From contig MCGT01000007.1 in the NCBI GenBank assembly GCA_002104935.1, forward strand, positions 372,001-436,000: a stretch of DNA of 64,000 bases. Reading direction: 5' to 3'. Positions within the stretch are counted from its first letter, which is position 1. Every line of letters begins with the position of its first letter. This DNA comes from Hesseltinella vesiculosa. Its lineage: Eukaryota; Mucoromycota; Mucoromycetes; Mucorales; Cunninghamellaceae. Below, piece after piece: positions 29,562-41,108 of the stretch. The translations under genes were made by a program, and so were the position numbers. Under the pieces are notes generated by a model. It worked only from the letters and a program-made list of their open reading frames with translations, was not told the origin of the DNA and did no database searches.

Positions 29562-31601
29562 TTAGAGTTCCTGGACGTTCCAGGATTTCATATGGCGTTT
29601 TTGCTTCTTCGAGCTGGTTTTTGCAGCAGTCGCTGTAACAAGGACTTGATCCTGCACATGCCAAGCAGAATTATCACTGACGGCGGCGGCAAAAGTTGGA
29701 GGAGAGAGGTTTCCACGAAGCGAACGAAACGGCTTGCTGGCAGATTGCACTAGCCAAGTACCAGGTGTCTGGTTTGCCACATGTTTCATGACCAAGGCTG
29801 CCATTGGATCCGTGGATTTGCCATCGTTGAGATCACCCGTGTTTTCATCCACTTTTTGCTTCTTGGGCTCTGGTGCAGCGACCACAGCTGGGGGCGAGTG
29901 CAGTTTGCCGTCTTGGTTCACGGTCTTTGCCTTTCGCTTCACAGGCCTGAGATCACCTGTGGCCAGTTCATCACTTGGTGGTGGTCCACGCATGCTCTTG
30001 GAGGACTCAGTTTTGCTCTTGGTTGACTGTTGAACCGTTGCGTTCGAATGCGACAGTGTTGGAGTAGATTGACTGGTGGATGAATAAAAGAGCATGTACG
30101 CTTGTTGCGCTAATACTTCCTTGAGTGTGACTGGTGTGACCTGCGTAAAGTGTAAGTGACCATGCTCTCTATTTGCCGTGCCCATCTCACTTACGTCTTC
30201 ATCATCCATGCGGAACCATTGACCATTGGGGGCTTTGACATAGGCGTAGTAATGGCCTGAATCACAGCTGTGGCCAAGATGGACCAACACGGCATAAAGT
30301 TGATACTTCGCAGAGGATGTCTTGGCTTCTTTGCTGACATAGGGTGCCATGTCCAATGTTTCTTCGTAGATGATAGGTTTGGTGACTTTGCGCATGTAGC
30401 CACGGGTCATGTCAAAGGTGAATCGTTTCAAATGGATAGACAGCATCGACGGGAGTTCGTGGATAGTCATTTGCTTTCCAGCATTCACTTTCTGTTTGCA
30501 ACTGATGGTTTGAGAGAGGGATGTTAGGCATAGGCATGTATACCGTTTAAGACGAGAAGGCGCAATGATGAATACTAACTTACGCATCGCAACGATATTT
30601 TGAATCAGGGTCACTGCCACCTATCATGTCGACCTTGATAAAGTTTTCCAATGCCGATTTCACCGAGTTGCCTTGGGTCAAATCCACACTGAGATCCAAA
30701 AAATTGTCGTAGGTGTTGGACCGAGCATGACAACTATGGCAGCGCAACTGCGATTGTAATCGTCCGCCAAAGATTTGGTAAATGAAGGACGTACTTTCAG
30801 CTTTGGAATCTAGTTTACTAGTAAACAGAAGGCCAGCAAATATTATGTCTCGGTATACATCCTGGTTGTCATTTTCCTTACACGAAATCGTAAACGGTGG
30901 ACTTGTGCATGGCATCCAACAAGAACATCATGAATTCGTGAGCGTCTTCTTGTCTTCCAAGGCGCAGAGTGGAGGAGAAGGCTTAAAAGTAGAAAGAAAG
31001 TGTAAGTCTAGGTGAAGCGAAAAAAAAGAAAGTTGTAGTTACCTCGCAAATTGCTGGTAAAGGCCCTTGGTAGAATAGCAGCGTCACGAGACATGCTTTT
31101 TTGATCTTTCAAGCATCGATGCACATGATCGTCCATGGCACACATTGCACAAAAATGCTTCAGCGTGCCTAAAATGCAATGGGAATTCGTAAAAGTGTTA
31201 GTAAAGGGTGCATCTGGCAAATGCTAGGGACTCTGCGACTCACATTGGCGTCGGTGGCCTTCGTATAAAAAGAATTGAGCCAGCGATGGTGTGTAGGTCA
31301 GACATTCCAGAACACTGTTGAGAAAGCAGGTGTTTTGGCCGTTCATCAAACCAGGGCCAATGGTGCGAGGTTGGCGCCAGCGGGTCAGGATCTTGGACCG
31401 ATCGAACAATGGACCTTTCGGCAGAGGTAGCTGCTTACTGGGGACAGCGAGGCGTGTTGACTGATGAGGCAAAAGTGGCCGCTTCTTGTTGAAGTGAACA
31501 GTGGGGGGCTGTTTGAATTTGTCAGGACGATGGTGACGCTGACGGTGATGTTCAAACGCATGGCCTCCGCCATTGAATCTCTTTCTATGATGTCGAGCCA
31601 T
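29562..31601 (-). CDS. Ubiquitin carboxyl-terminal hydrolase, USP36/USP42-like
   Basis: Cysteine-protease deubiquitinase, about six exons, start MARHHRKRFNGGGHAFEHHR. Catalytic Cys box GLMNGQNTCFLNSVLECLTY (the usual LGNTC reads GQNTC). Then HFCAMCAMDDHV, RLGRQEDAHEFMMFLLDAMH and two CxxC pairs of the zinc ribbon (RCHSCHA and YRCDACKQK). Next are LPSMLSIHLKRF and the His box GHSCDSGHYYAYVKAPNGQW with FRMDDEDV. The basic low-complexity C-terminal tail ends KSWNVQEL and has nuclear-signal-like runs (PVKRKAK, PKKQK, SKKQKRH), as in nucleolar USP36 relatives. Nucleolar location and ribosome-biogenesis role are inferred. Confidence 0.9.
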
Positions 31602-31799
31602 ATCGTGAAGTTGGTGGAGCGAGCGCAAACGGGAGGAAGCAAATGGAGAAAGAGAAAGACAAGACAAAGAAAAAAAAAGTGGCTTTGGGCCTTTTTTTTT
31701 TTTTTTTTTTAATTTAAAAACCAGCCAGTTGTCGCAGCCAGAGACACAATGCTGGATGGCTTTCTTCACGTCACAATAGCTTGACACCACAAAGTCTGA

Positions 31800-31955
31800 A
31801 TGACCTGCGACTTTAGGTATGAGCTTCTTTCACTGTGTACTACCAGTGTGCAAAATTTGGCTTGAACCAATTTTTTTTATATTTCTTGGCCAGATTTTTT
31901 GCACTTTGAATTTTTGGCGATATCCAAAGGGGATACGTTGGCCCTTTGAAAAAAA
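31800..31955 (-). repeat. Dispersed repeat family 1, copy 5a (diverged 3' half)
   Basis: Plus-strand text CAGTGTGCAAAATTTGGCTT, ATTTTTTGCACTTTGAATTT, GGCGATATCCAAAGGGGATA follows, with divergence, the 3' half of the copy at 52285-52665 read in the same orientation (CTGGTGTGCAAAGTTTGGGG and onwards). Confidence 0.4.
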
Positions 31956-31979
31956 ATAACGTTGCTATAAATCATTTAT

Positions 31980-32165
31980 GAACCAGTGGATTCATGTGAA
32001 ATTCTGCTTGCGGGCAAATTCATATCAAAGCTATCTATGCTGAAAAATCCGAGTCAATCGGTCGAGGTTACCCAGCCTAATTTTTCACGATCCTGTTTTG
32101 ACACCTTGGATTCCCCAGCCAAAAAAAAACGTTCAGATCTTCAGAACTTCAAAAAAACCGCACGG
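31980..32165 (+). repeat. Dispersed repeat family 1, copy 5b (5' half)
   Basis: Reads GTGAAATTCTGC, CTGAAAAATCCGAGTCAATC, GGTTACCCAGCC and TTTTGACACCTTGGATTCCC, then AGCCAAAA, matching the first half of family 1. With copy 5a it forms a back-to-back inverted pair upstream of the SLC35F gene. Confidence 0.55.
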
Positions 32166-32274
32166 CCAAAACCAAGCCTTATTTTAACCTCCGCCGCATG
32201 CTTGAATATCACTTCCGTCCATTTTTCTTCACTCGCTCACTCTTTTTCATTTTTTTTTTTTTTTTTGCTTTTTC

Positions 32275-33789
32275 ATGGACTCTCAAGGACGACATTGGCT
32301 AGTGCCAATACTCCTTGGCCAAATACTTTCCCTCTGCATTACCGGATCCGGTACTTCATCGTCTTCCCTCTGGCAACGCCATCAGATCAATGTACCGTTT
32401 ACTCAAAATGCTTTAATGTATGCAATGCTTGCCTTGGTCTACGGTTCCTACCGATCGATCTTGATCTCTCGCAAACTTCAGCTACCTACAACCACTTCGG
32501 CCCGGCCATTGATTGTAGGCATGTATCTCCATTAGGAGAACACACACACACACACTTTTTTTTTTTTTTTTTTCGTTTGGAAGAAAAATAGTGGCACAGT
32601 TCTCACTTCTTCTTTCCCCTCCTGACAGTGCTTTTCTTCTCCTTTATCGATGTGCAAGGCAAGTTCTAATGACAGAGATTCATTTTTTATTTATTTCTTT
32701 AGTTTTTTTTTTTTTTTAAAATTTATGTCATGTGTCGTCTTCTTCAAACCAGCCAACGTGTTGGCCGTTGCAGCTTTCAAGAACACTTCAGTGCTGTCAG
32801 CATTGATCATCAATTCTTGGACGCTGCCTTGTGTCATGTTACTGTCCATCTTGCTGCTGAAATCCAATTACTTACGAACGCATTATATGGGTGTGATCCT
32901 CAGTATGAGTGGTCTGGCCTTGCTTATTTATGGTGACGTGCTGAACTTGGATGACCCTACCACAAACCATGCATGGATCGGCGACCTGCTTTGTGTGAGC
33001 AAAAAAAATCCAAATCTGGGCATATGAGCACTGACCCACTTTTTTTTCTTAGCTGACCAGTGCCACGCTGTATGCTGTTTGCAACGTAGCTGAAGAGTAC
33101 TTGGTCCAATTCTACTCCATCTCCAATTTCTTGTGTCATATTGGTATCTTTGGCATGGTCCAAAGTAGCATCTGGGCGTAAGTATCTGACGGTTTTTTTT
33201 TTTAATTTTACAAACGTCATCCCGTGATATGCTGGCTCACCTGATCCTTTTTTATGCTGCGTGACAGTTGGTTTTTTGAATATGACACGCTTGCATCTAT
33301 TGATTGGACCCTGGAGATCGGTAATACTGCACTTCCCCTCTCGTTTTTTTTTCTGTTTGAGCAAGGACTCAAGGACTCTTTTTATTTTTTTTTGATAGTA
33401 ATGTGGATAGGGATGTACGTGATCAGCCTCTTCTGCCTGTACTCCACCATGCCTGTGATGTATCGTATGACAGGCGCAGCCTTTGTTAGTATCAGTCTCA
33501 TGTCAAGCAATTTTTATTCCCTGCTCGTTGGTCTCGTCTTTTTAGATGCCAAGGTACCCTCTCTCTCCCCTTCATTGCGATTTCTCGATTCTTATTTTTG
33601 TAACTCCGCCGATTTTTACAGATGCCAGCGCTATACCCTTTTGCCTATATTCTTGTCGTAGCTGGTGCTGTCGTTTACAATTCGATTCAACCTCCAGCCT
33701 ATTCTGGCTCCACGACCGAGACTTTGCCCATTCTCCATCGACGCTCCTCTATGACGGATTCTAGTGCTCATATACCCTCTTGCGATTAG
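32275..33789 (+). CDS. Solute carrier family 35 member F-like transporter (SLC35F/DUF914)
   Basis: Multi-pass membrane protein of the drug/metabolite transporter superfamily; substrate unknown. Exons include 32275-32518 (MDSQGRHWLVPILLGQILSL), a 30-nt exon 32629-32658 (LFFSFIDVQ), then NVLAVAAFKNTSVLSALIIN, TLPCVMLLSILLL, MGVILSMSGLALLIYGD, AVCNVAEEYLVQF, MWIGMYVISLFCLYST, SISLMSSNFYSLLVGLVF and ALYPFAYILVVAGAVVYNSI, ending SAHIPSCD. DVQANxLxVxAFKNTS resembles the DVEAN(Y/F)LVVKAYQ signature of SLC35F1/F2. Both introns around the 30-nt exon need GC donors (32519-32520 and 32659-32660) to keep frame. Confidence 0.85.
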
Positions 33790-33893
33790 TTTTTTTTTGC
33801 CATTGCCTTTTTTGTCTTTCCACTGTCATGAAAGGTGTGTACAGTAAAATGGACGTTTGTTATTGTTACAAAGGAAAAACAGAGCAGAGTCAT

Positions 33894-35203
33894 CTATTTC
33901 CACAAGAAGAAAGCGAGGGCAGTGACAAGGCTACCAGCCAAGGCACTTTCTAAAGAATAGACTATCAGAGAGTTTTGGGACAGGGTGTAGGAGGGGACGT
34001 CAGAAGTGGGTGGAGCTTGAGAAGGAGCCAAGGTTTCTGAAGACAGGGAGAGTTCATCCTCAGGGACAAAGTTGGGTATGTCGCCGACAGTGTCGACCGC
34101 AACAGCCGCCACTGGTTCAACCACAGGCGCCGACTGCAAGGACAAGTTAGTGACGAGGTCAACAATGGTTTGCTGCTGCTCCATTAAGACTTGGTCGGTG
34201 CGGGCGAGGGCTTCAGACACCTGGCTGAACTTCTCTTCTTGTTCATCGACCTTTTCTACCAGTAGGGTTTCAAATTGATCGGTCAGGCGCTTGCGCTTGC
34301 GAGGCTCAAAGATCGTTTGGACGGCAATGAACAGCAGCACGTTCAGCCCCATGAGGGCCCAGGTCCCATAGGTCGACACGCTGCGGATCTTATCGCTCCA
34401 GAGCTGCTCGTCGTGATACCGCTCCATGATGCACCGGGCCAAATCCATGTACTCGCGGTCCATCTGCTTCTCCATCCGCTCATAGTTGGACCGGGCCAGA
34501 TCCTCTTCTTTGGCGTGTTCGTGCTCCAGGCGATACAACTCGGTGAATTGGGTCACGTCATCGCCAGTCCACAAGTGTTTCCGCTGTAGTAGCTCATTGA
34601 TACCTCGCTGCGTGTTGCTGCGAGTAGCTATGGACAGCTCGTAGCGCTTTTTTGCAATTTGAACTTGATCTCGTGTGTATTCAAAAGCTTGTGCTAAACA
34701 GTGTCCATATAAAAAATCGTCAGCCCAAGTACTGACAAGTTGCTCTCGACTGGCACTTCCTTACCTTGATCCTGCACTTTTTGCTTGACCAGCTCGATCT
34801 GTTTATAGCCAGTAATTTCATTCAGTGTGGCGCTGAGACGACGAACAGCTTCTTGTGAGTCGTTCGCATTGCGGATGCTCTTGAACGTGTCAGACATTTG
34901 GCGAGCTTTGTCCAGGTACGGACCAAGTTCATGCTGTAGCTTTTCAATCTGAGCACGAGATAGCGATTGGAATGTAGCCAGGGGATCCTGCGATGGCGTG
35001 GCCGAAGAAGGTTCATGGCCCTGGTCTTTGAGATCTTGTTCCTTGTTACCAGGCTGGCTGCTGAGGCTGTCGTTAGTTTGAGCTGGAGGCTGGCTTTGTG
35101 TAGAGTAATGACATGATGAACTGGATAAATAATAGGTTGGGGTATGAGGCCGAAGTTGGCAGCAGCGCTGGAGCGACCCTAGTCTCGACCGAAGTGATGC
35201 CAT
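33894..35203 (-). CDS. SHE9: She9/Mdm33 mitochondrial inner-membrane protein
   Basis: Fungal inner-membrane protein needed for normal mitochondrial shape. Two exons split after VKQKVQDQG. Start MASLRSRLGSLQRCCQLRPH is Arg-rich and lacks acids, fitting a mitochondrial presequence. Then comes a Ser/Gln linker and coiled-coil regions (LSRAQIEKLQHELGPYLDKA, FEYTRDQVQIAKKRYELSIA). The core motif TRSNTQRGINELLQRKHLW and DVTQFTELYRLEHEHAKEE are characteristic. A membrane segment YGTWALMGLNVLLFIAVQTI is followed by FEPRKRKRL and a second coiled coil. The C-terminal hydrophobic stretch SALAGSLVTALAFFLWK suggests a second transmembrane helix. Confidence 0.9.
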
Positions 35204-35696
35204 TAGAAAGGAAGAGGAAAAAAGAGAAGGAAAAAAAAAAGTTTTTGGGGCCGCCTTCAAGCGCGGCGTTTTCTGCCCAACAGTCAGGGGTGGGTGGGGA
35301 CTTTCTGCCATCTTGGACAGGTTTCTTCTTGGTGGCACCTCTCCTTTGAACCACTTCCTAAAGTTCAGGTTAGAGTGATGCTGGCACAGTGTAGCCAGGA
35401 GAAATCTAGGCCTAAAATGACGCCATTCAGCGACTATTTTTTTTTTTTTTCATGGTCCCTTTTCTTCTTCTCTCGTGCCCCACCACATTCTCCAAAGCAA
35501 TATCTCTTTGGCGATCATGAAGGGAAAGGACGACACCTCAGCTACTGGAAAATGACGAAATAATAATAATAATAATAATATTGTACTTTTCCATTTTCCC
35601 TTTGTTTAAAGATTCTCCTGATACATACAGCTGCGATTTTATAAATTATTTTATTTTTAATTGACCTTGGGAGGGTCAGCGTGTGTTTAATTGGCC
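35204..35696. other. Intergenic, She9 upstream / eS27 downstream
   Basis: No gene supported. Contains a (AAT)8 microsatellite at about 35558-35581 and a T run at 35438-35451. Confidence 0.35.
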
Positions 35697-36352
35697 TTCT
35701 TGCGGAAAGAGCAGCCTTCGGTCAAACGAGCACGACCACCAGTGGGTTGGCACAAGACGGTACCGCAGGAAGAACACAAGACAACGGTTTGAGCGTGGCT
35801 GAACACAGTGCTGATGTTCAAGCAACCTGTGAAAATGAACAAGAAAAAAAAATCAGCACTTGTTACCCCAATGTCTCTTTCTTCTTATAGCGTTGTCACA
35901 CCTCACACACCAGCCTAATACAAGCTATTCTCTCTTTTACGTACCAGGGCACTTCACATCCATAAAGTAAGAGTTGGGGCTTTGTACGAGACGCTTAAGC
36001 TTGTGGGAACGCTTTTCGTGTTCAGCAGTAGGGTGAAGGAGATCGACAGCCAACTAGAAATAAACCAAAGGGTATTAAAATCAACATTCAACAAACTCTC
36101 TGCTTTGTTCTCTATCTCTGATTCGGCTTTGAGTGGGGGGGAAGGGTCAAGTGTGGATCGTGATTATAATTATAATTTTTTTTTTTTTTTTGCATGGTTA
36201 AACAAAACAACTTGTTCAACTTGCATCCATCCATCCATCACCAAAATTCGACCAATCCATCCATCGAATCATCGTTCACTCGCTCGATGGTCTTTCACAA
36301 GCTAATTGATCTCAACCATTCATCCATATCACGTTCAAAAACTTACAGTCAT
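35697..36352 (-). CDS. RPS27: 40S ribosomal protein S27 (eS27)
   Basis: Small zinc-binding 40S protein. Three exons: a 6-nt coding exon (ATG ACT at 36352..36347), then [37 protein letters not shown], then [40 protein letters not shown] and RKKAN. Zinc ligands are CPGC and CSSC. About 82 aa, the usual length. The first intron, near 290 nt, is among the longest here and carries CCATCC repeats at 36223-36265. Confidence 0.96.
36223..36265 (-). promoter_or_regulatory. GGAT-repeat cluster in first intron of eS27
   Basis: Tetranucleotide runs CATCCATCCATCCATCA and ATCCATCCATCGAATCATCG inside the long first intron, on the plus strand. Similar runs lie near the 5' ends of RPS0, eL27 and eIF1A. Confidence 0.35.
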
Positions 36353-36643
36353 GGTGTGCTGTGTTAAATAAAGAGGAGGAAAAAAAAAGGGAAAGGAAAA
36401 TGAAGGCACCAGAAACTTTTGAGTCCTTTTTGAGATATCTATCGCCGATTTAATATCAACCAATGACTGCTCCTTCTTTTATTACGCCTTTTTTTGCGGA
36501 TCGTTTTCAAATGCTGATGCTCTGTCATTGGCTTTTCAAAGGCCATTGATGGAAGATTCGTACAGACGTTGGGTTTATTTATTAGGCAATGCAAGGGAAT
36601 GATTTTTTTTTTGTACAAATAGGTTTTAAAAGAAGAAACTGGC

Positions 36644-38330
36644 TTAGCTGTCTTCGAAAACGGGGTTATCTTGGGCGATGACGTTGACGACAGCAGCAAA
36701 AATGGCCACGGCCAAAGTTGCATACCACATTGCATCGTAGCTGTGACGGGTATCATACACAAGTCCACCCACGTAAGCACCACAGAAAGAGCCGATTTGG
36801 TGACCTATCAGGAGAAATCAAATTTAGCCTCGAGAATGGACCTTGAATGGAAATGACAGTGGCCATCGGGGGCTTACCAATGAAGGTGATGGAAGTTAAC
36901 GTGCCGAGATATTTGTTACCAAATACATCCCCCACAAATCGAGTGGTGGGTGGCACTGTAGAGAGCCAGAGGAACTGTAAAAAAAAGAGGAGGTCAGACC
37001 CTACGTGTTTTTTTACGGTGACCACTTACTCCAAAGATGATGGCAAACACAATGATTGTTGCCATGGACAACTCCACAAAGTAGAAGATGGCAATCATGA
37101 CGGCGCGGGCGGTATAGATAAATGTCAAGATATATTTTGGCTTGATGTAGTTACAAGCAATGCCAGTGGAAATGGTACCGACCACAGAACCGATGCCTAG
37201 GATGGAAATAACCCAAGCTGCAAGACTGGCACTAACTCCTTGATCTTGCTATAAAAAAAATAAAATAAAAAAGGAAAAATGAGACCTTTTTTTTTTGGGT
37301 AAAAAAAGGAACTTTACCAAGTAGGCAGGCAGATTTGTGGATAAAAAGGCGACATGGAAGCCACACACACTGAAGCCGAGAGTGATCAAGACAAATGTGG
37401 GCGAGGTAAAGGCGCGTTTCAACACGGTGCCAATGTCTTGATCTTTGATATAAGGTTTTTTTGCCAGCACAGCGTCAGGCACCTTGCCTTCAGGAAGTTG
37501 GTCGTCTTCGTCGGAATCTTTCATTGTGGCGATTTCAATGTCTTCTGCTTTGGACGCAGCTTTCTCGTTCACCTTGACCAGCTCGTCGTTCTTTGGAATT
37601 GGAATGCGTTGCACAAACACGGCCAGGGGGGACATCACTGCCATGACAATCCCTGTCGCACGAAAAAAAAGTGCTCAGTCCGACACATTTTTTTTCCAAG
37701 CCTTTTTTTCTTTTCTTTACCAAAGACAAGAAAGGTATTACGCCAGCCAATGGATGAAATCATGGCACGGCACATGGGCAAAAAACAAAACTGACCCATA
37801 CTGCCAAAGCCAGAGACGACGCCAAAGGCGATGTTGCGGTATTTGCTGGAAAGGGGAATGCGGCGGCCGACGCTGGAGAGAATGATAGGAAACGAATTGC
37901 CGCCAGCTGCGAAGCCCTGGAGAGCATTGGCGAAGATGAAAACGCCAGGGTTGTTGGAGGGTGAGCCCATCATGACAAAAGAGCTGACACTATACAACAA
38001 GCAGGCAAAAAAAATAGTTTTACCGTGGCCAAACTTGGTTTCGCCTAGGTAGACAATAAAAGGCTGGAAGATGCCCCAGCAGATCTGCAGCATGGCTGAT
38101 GCAAGTGCGAAGGAAGATCGGTCCCAGCCGTTGCCCTGCGTCACCGGGATTTGGAAAATACCAATGGATTGGCGCAATCCAAAAGAAACCCACAAGATCA
38201 GACTGGCAGCAATACAAGCTGCCAAAGGCGACGTCGTCCATTTTATATACAATGGAAAGGACGTGATTTTGAGCAAGCCAGCATTGCCGGCTTGCCCCGA
38301 GCTCTCCGTTGCCTTTTTAAACAGTCCCAT
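36644..38330 (-). CDS. Major facilitator superfamily transporter, monocarboxylate-type
   Basis: About 12 predicted membrane segments over roughly 450 aa in five or six exons, start MGLFKKATESSGQAGNAGLL. N-terminal half: CIAASLILWVSFGLRQSIGI, FQIPVTQGNGWDRSSFALAS, GKTIFFACLLYSVSSFVMMG, ANALQGFAAGGNSFPIILSS and AFGVVSGFGSMGQFCFLP. A charged central loop follows (NEKAASKAEDIEIATMKDSD). C-terminal half: FVLITLGFSVCGFHVAFLST, ILGIGSVVGTISTGIAC, KYILTFIYTARAVMIAIFYF, HQIGSFCGAYVGGLVYD and AMWYATLAVAIFAAVVNVIA. The layout resembles monocarboxylate/oxalate-formate-type carriers; the substrate is not determinable. Confidence 0.85.
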
Positions 38331-39497
38331 GCTGAAAATAAAAGAGGCGATAAATCAAGAAGAGAAAAAGAAAAAAAGTGGGATCAGAAAAAGGGAAGAA
38401 AGGAAATATCCTAGAGAGCAATAAATGTACCAGGAGGGATGACAAATTTTTTTATGTTTTTTTGCTTGCTCATCTCTTTGCCCTCGCCGGAGTTAAGGTA
38501 AGCCTCTGCCTCAACCGTGGGAGAATAAAAAAAAAGGTTTGCTCACTCCATCATCAAACATGTTTTTAATTTTTTTTTTGTTAATCTTGGATAAGAAATG
38601 CTCCAACAGGATTCAGCAATCCTCTTTGCACCCAGTTACTGCACAGCAGCTTTTTTTTATTATGCACCAAAGCCAAAAATCAGCTTTCTCACAACCGACA
38701 GAACAACCTACCATTCAACTAAATTGAGTGCCCCAGATTTCCCAGAAGCGAAGCAGATCCTCGAGCAATTTTTTTCCCAAAAATGTTGCCTCCAACCGAG
38801 ATGTCGGAGGATCATCAGCAAGCCATGTGAACTTTAACTGTGCAGCCAATTCGAACGGAACCAAAATAGGCAGTGACGATGTGGGCGTCATGCTACCCTT
38901 TTTTTCCTTCCATGGACAATTTTAAAAAAACGCGTAGTCGAAAACGAAGATTTCCAAATGAATAAGATCAGATCGCAGATCACAAAAAGGGAGTCAAGCC
39001 CATCTTCGTACACACAAAGGAGCTTGTCAGGCATGCCTTTTATTTTGTGGCGCGGCGATTTACAAGTAAGGCATATGCACGGGTAAACATCATTACCAGA
39101 TGGAAAACTACATCCCGAAAATGAGATTGAGATCAAGCAGGAGACTTCTGAAAGTCTCCTGACGGAATGACGGAAAAGGAAAGCTGCAGCGCTCTTGGTT
39201 TCGCCAATGCAGTGGCGCACCATGCTCTGGCTTTTTTTTTTTTTTTTTTTTTTTTTCATTCTCGCTGACACTTTTTCGTGCAGTTAGGGAGGTTTGTTTT
39301 TTCTGGAACATCCGACAATTTCTTGCATTCGGGTGCCATCTTCTTCCCTCCTTTTTTTCTCCGATGGGATCCAGTCTTCTGATTGCCATGGCAACGGAAA
39401 ACAAGTATCATTCCTCCCACTTCTTTTTAATATAAAATAGCGTCTCCCTGTTTTCTGCTTTGTGTTTTTTTTTCGCAGAAAAAACACCTGCATTAGT
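38331..39497. other. Intergenic with a 10-bp stem hairpin
   Basis: No gene supported. A perfect hairpin CAGGAGACTT-CTGA-AAGTCTCCTG lies at 39138-39161. A 25-T run lies at about 39232-39256. A TATA-like AATATAAAATAG lies at about 39429-39440, some 60 bp before the next start. Confidence 0.4.
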
Positions 39498-39764
39498 ATG
39501 ATTCAGTCTCATTGGTTACGCATGGTTCTGCTGGTTGCCTTTGTCCAGTTGGCAATGGGGGAGTGCATTTGTCCAAAAACACAGTGCCCTGATGGAACGC
39601 CTCGCTATTGTCTCGATAACAGATGTGTATGCCACATCAGCTCCCACTGCCTCGATTGCGGTTATGAAATCTGTCCGAATAATGAACCGGCTTTCTGTGA
39701 TTATAAAAAGGACCAATGCGTTTGTGCCTTCTTTCCGTTCAGCGCTGGCAACATCGATCTTTGA
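39498..39764 (+). CDS. Small secreted cysteine-rich protein, duplicated six-cysteine module
   Basis: 88 aa, single exon. Start at 39498 (MIQSHWLRMVLLVAFVQLAMG) gives a typical signal peptide: basic residue, hydrophobic core, small residues before the cut near GE-C. The mature part of about 67 aa has 12 cysteines in two similar blocks (CICPKTQCPDGTPRYCLDN with RCVC, and CLDCGYEICPNNEPAFCDYK with DQCVC), probably six disulfides. No family recognised. Secreted effector, antimicrobial or protease-inhibitor-like roles are all possible. A TATA-like box sits about 60 bp upstream. Confidence 0.65.
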   Translation: MIQSHWLRMVLLVAFVQLAMGECICPKTQCPDGTPRYCLDNRCVCHISSHCLDCGYEICPNNEPAFCDYKKDQCVCAFFPFSAGNIDL

Positions 39765-41108
39765 AGAGTAAACGCCCTTTTTAAATTTAAATTAAATTAA
39801 ATGAAGTACTAGGCATGAGCTACTGAGACAGTTTCTCTCATTTTATTTCAAAACGCCAACAGCTCCATGCAGGAGAAGACGAGATATAGCCAACTTGATT
39901 GTCCTTGTTTAGGCTTGACACCCACGAGCAGGTTTTTTTTTTTCATTTTAGGTTACTGGCAAGCAGGGGATATTTAGGGGTCGCTGCTATTGCAGGGCCG
40001 TTTTACCGGCAGAGTCGGGCACGAGAATCAAGAGCATCAAGTATCCCTTATGGGGGAGATGTGAGGCCATTCAGAACCGCATGCATCAAAATACATCAAG
40101 CCAGATGACAGGTAAATCCGACTGTTGGGTAAATTAAGCAATGTTTTAATTCTGGAAGTGCTAGAGCACAAAGTTATCCCGAGTGTCATTGGTGTAGGAT
40201 GATGGTTGCAACGGGTGCTTGCAAATAATCGGCAACTCATCCCGTAGGTCAGTATTTAATGCCATGTATACATATACATCCTAAATATTCTCGCAAGCCA
40301 GAAAGCTCATGTTGGTATGGCTCTGGCCATCTCACTATCACATTTTGGCCAGCTAGTGGGTGACCGAGCCTGCAACGTGGACTGAGTTGCACTCGTACAA
40401 AATCGCACACGTATTCATTAGCTCAATATTTTTATACATGGCTCCAAAATATAGTCAAAAATTAGCGTACATGTCATTCAAATTTAGTGATGCAAACTAG
40501 ACCAAATGAAATCGATACATTATTGCTAGCTAGCTGGGTGGTGAGGCAAGCAGCAAAAACTGTTCCTAAATGAAACTCCTATAGGGCTTTGTTGACTCCC
40601 TCCAACTTCGGTTCAGCATTGCTGGTGTGACGAGAAACAAAGGTTCCATGTGACCAAGAATCATATGACTATTGAGATACCATACTCATCATCAGCTTGG
40701 GCCAACATCATCTTTATTTGAAGAGAGGCTTAACTGGAGCAGGTCTTTGTCAAGGCAAATTGGTAAAAACTTGGAGCATTGTTTGGGGTCGTCCAAATTT
40801 GGTTCATTAATGCTTGCGGGGTTGATTCTGTTGTTTCATCACACCGCACAGCAAAAAAAAAAAAAAAAAAAAGAGGGACCAGTCTGGAGCCTTTGTATTT
40901 CCTTCCTTTGCCTTGTTTTTTTATATTGTAATTGACCCTTTTTCGCTTTTCACTTTAATTGTTACGTTGATCGCTCGTCATTTTGGGTGTTGAAACGGTG
41001 CACATCTCTTATTCCCACTGCATTTATACACACACACACACCCTTTTTTTTTGAAACTCGTAGGCGTTTTGTTATTTTTCTTTCTTTCTAAGCCCAGCAA
41101 CAAAAGCA
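39765..41108. other. Intergenic, no gene recognised
   Basis: 1.3 kb with only short opposing open frames. An A run of about 20 lies at 40852-40872 and a (CA)n run at about 41028-41041, just upstream of the next gene. Confidence 0.35.

Noticed and set aside
39138..39161. Hairpin as a transcription terminator
   Set aside because: The host is eukaryotic, so a bacterial-type terminator is not expected, and the hairpin is not at a gene end.
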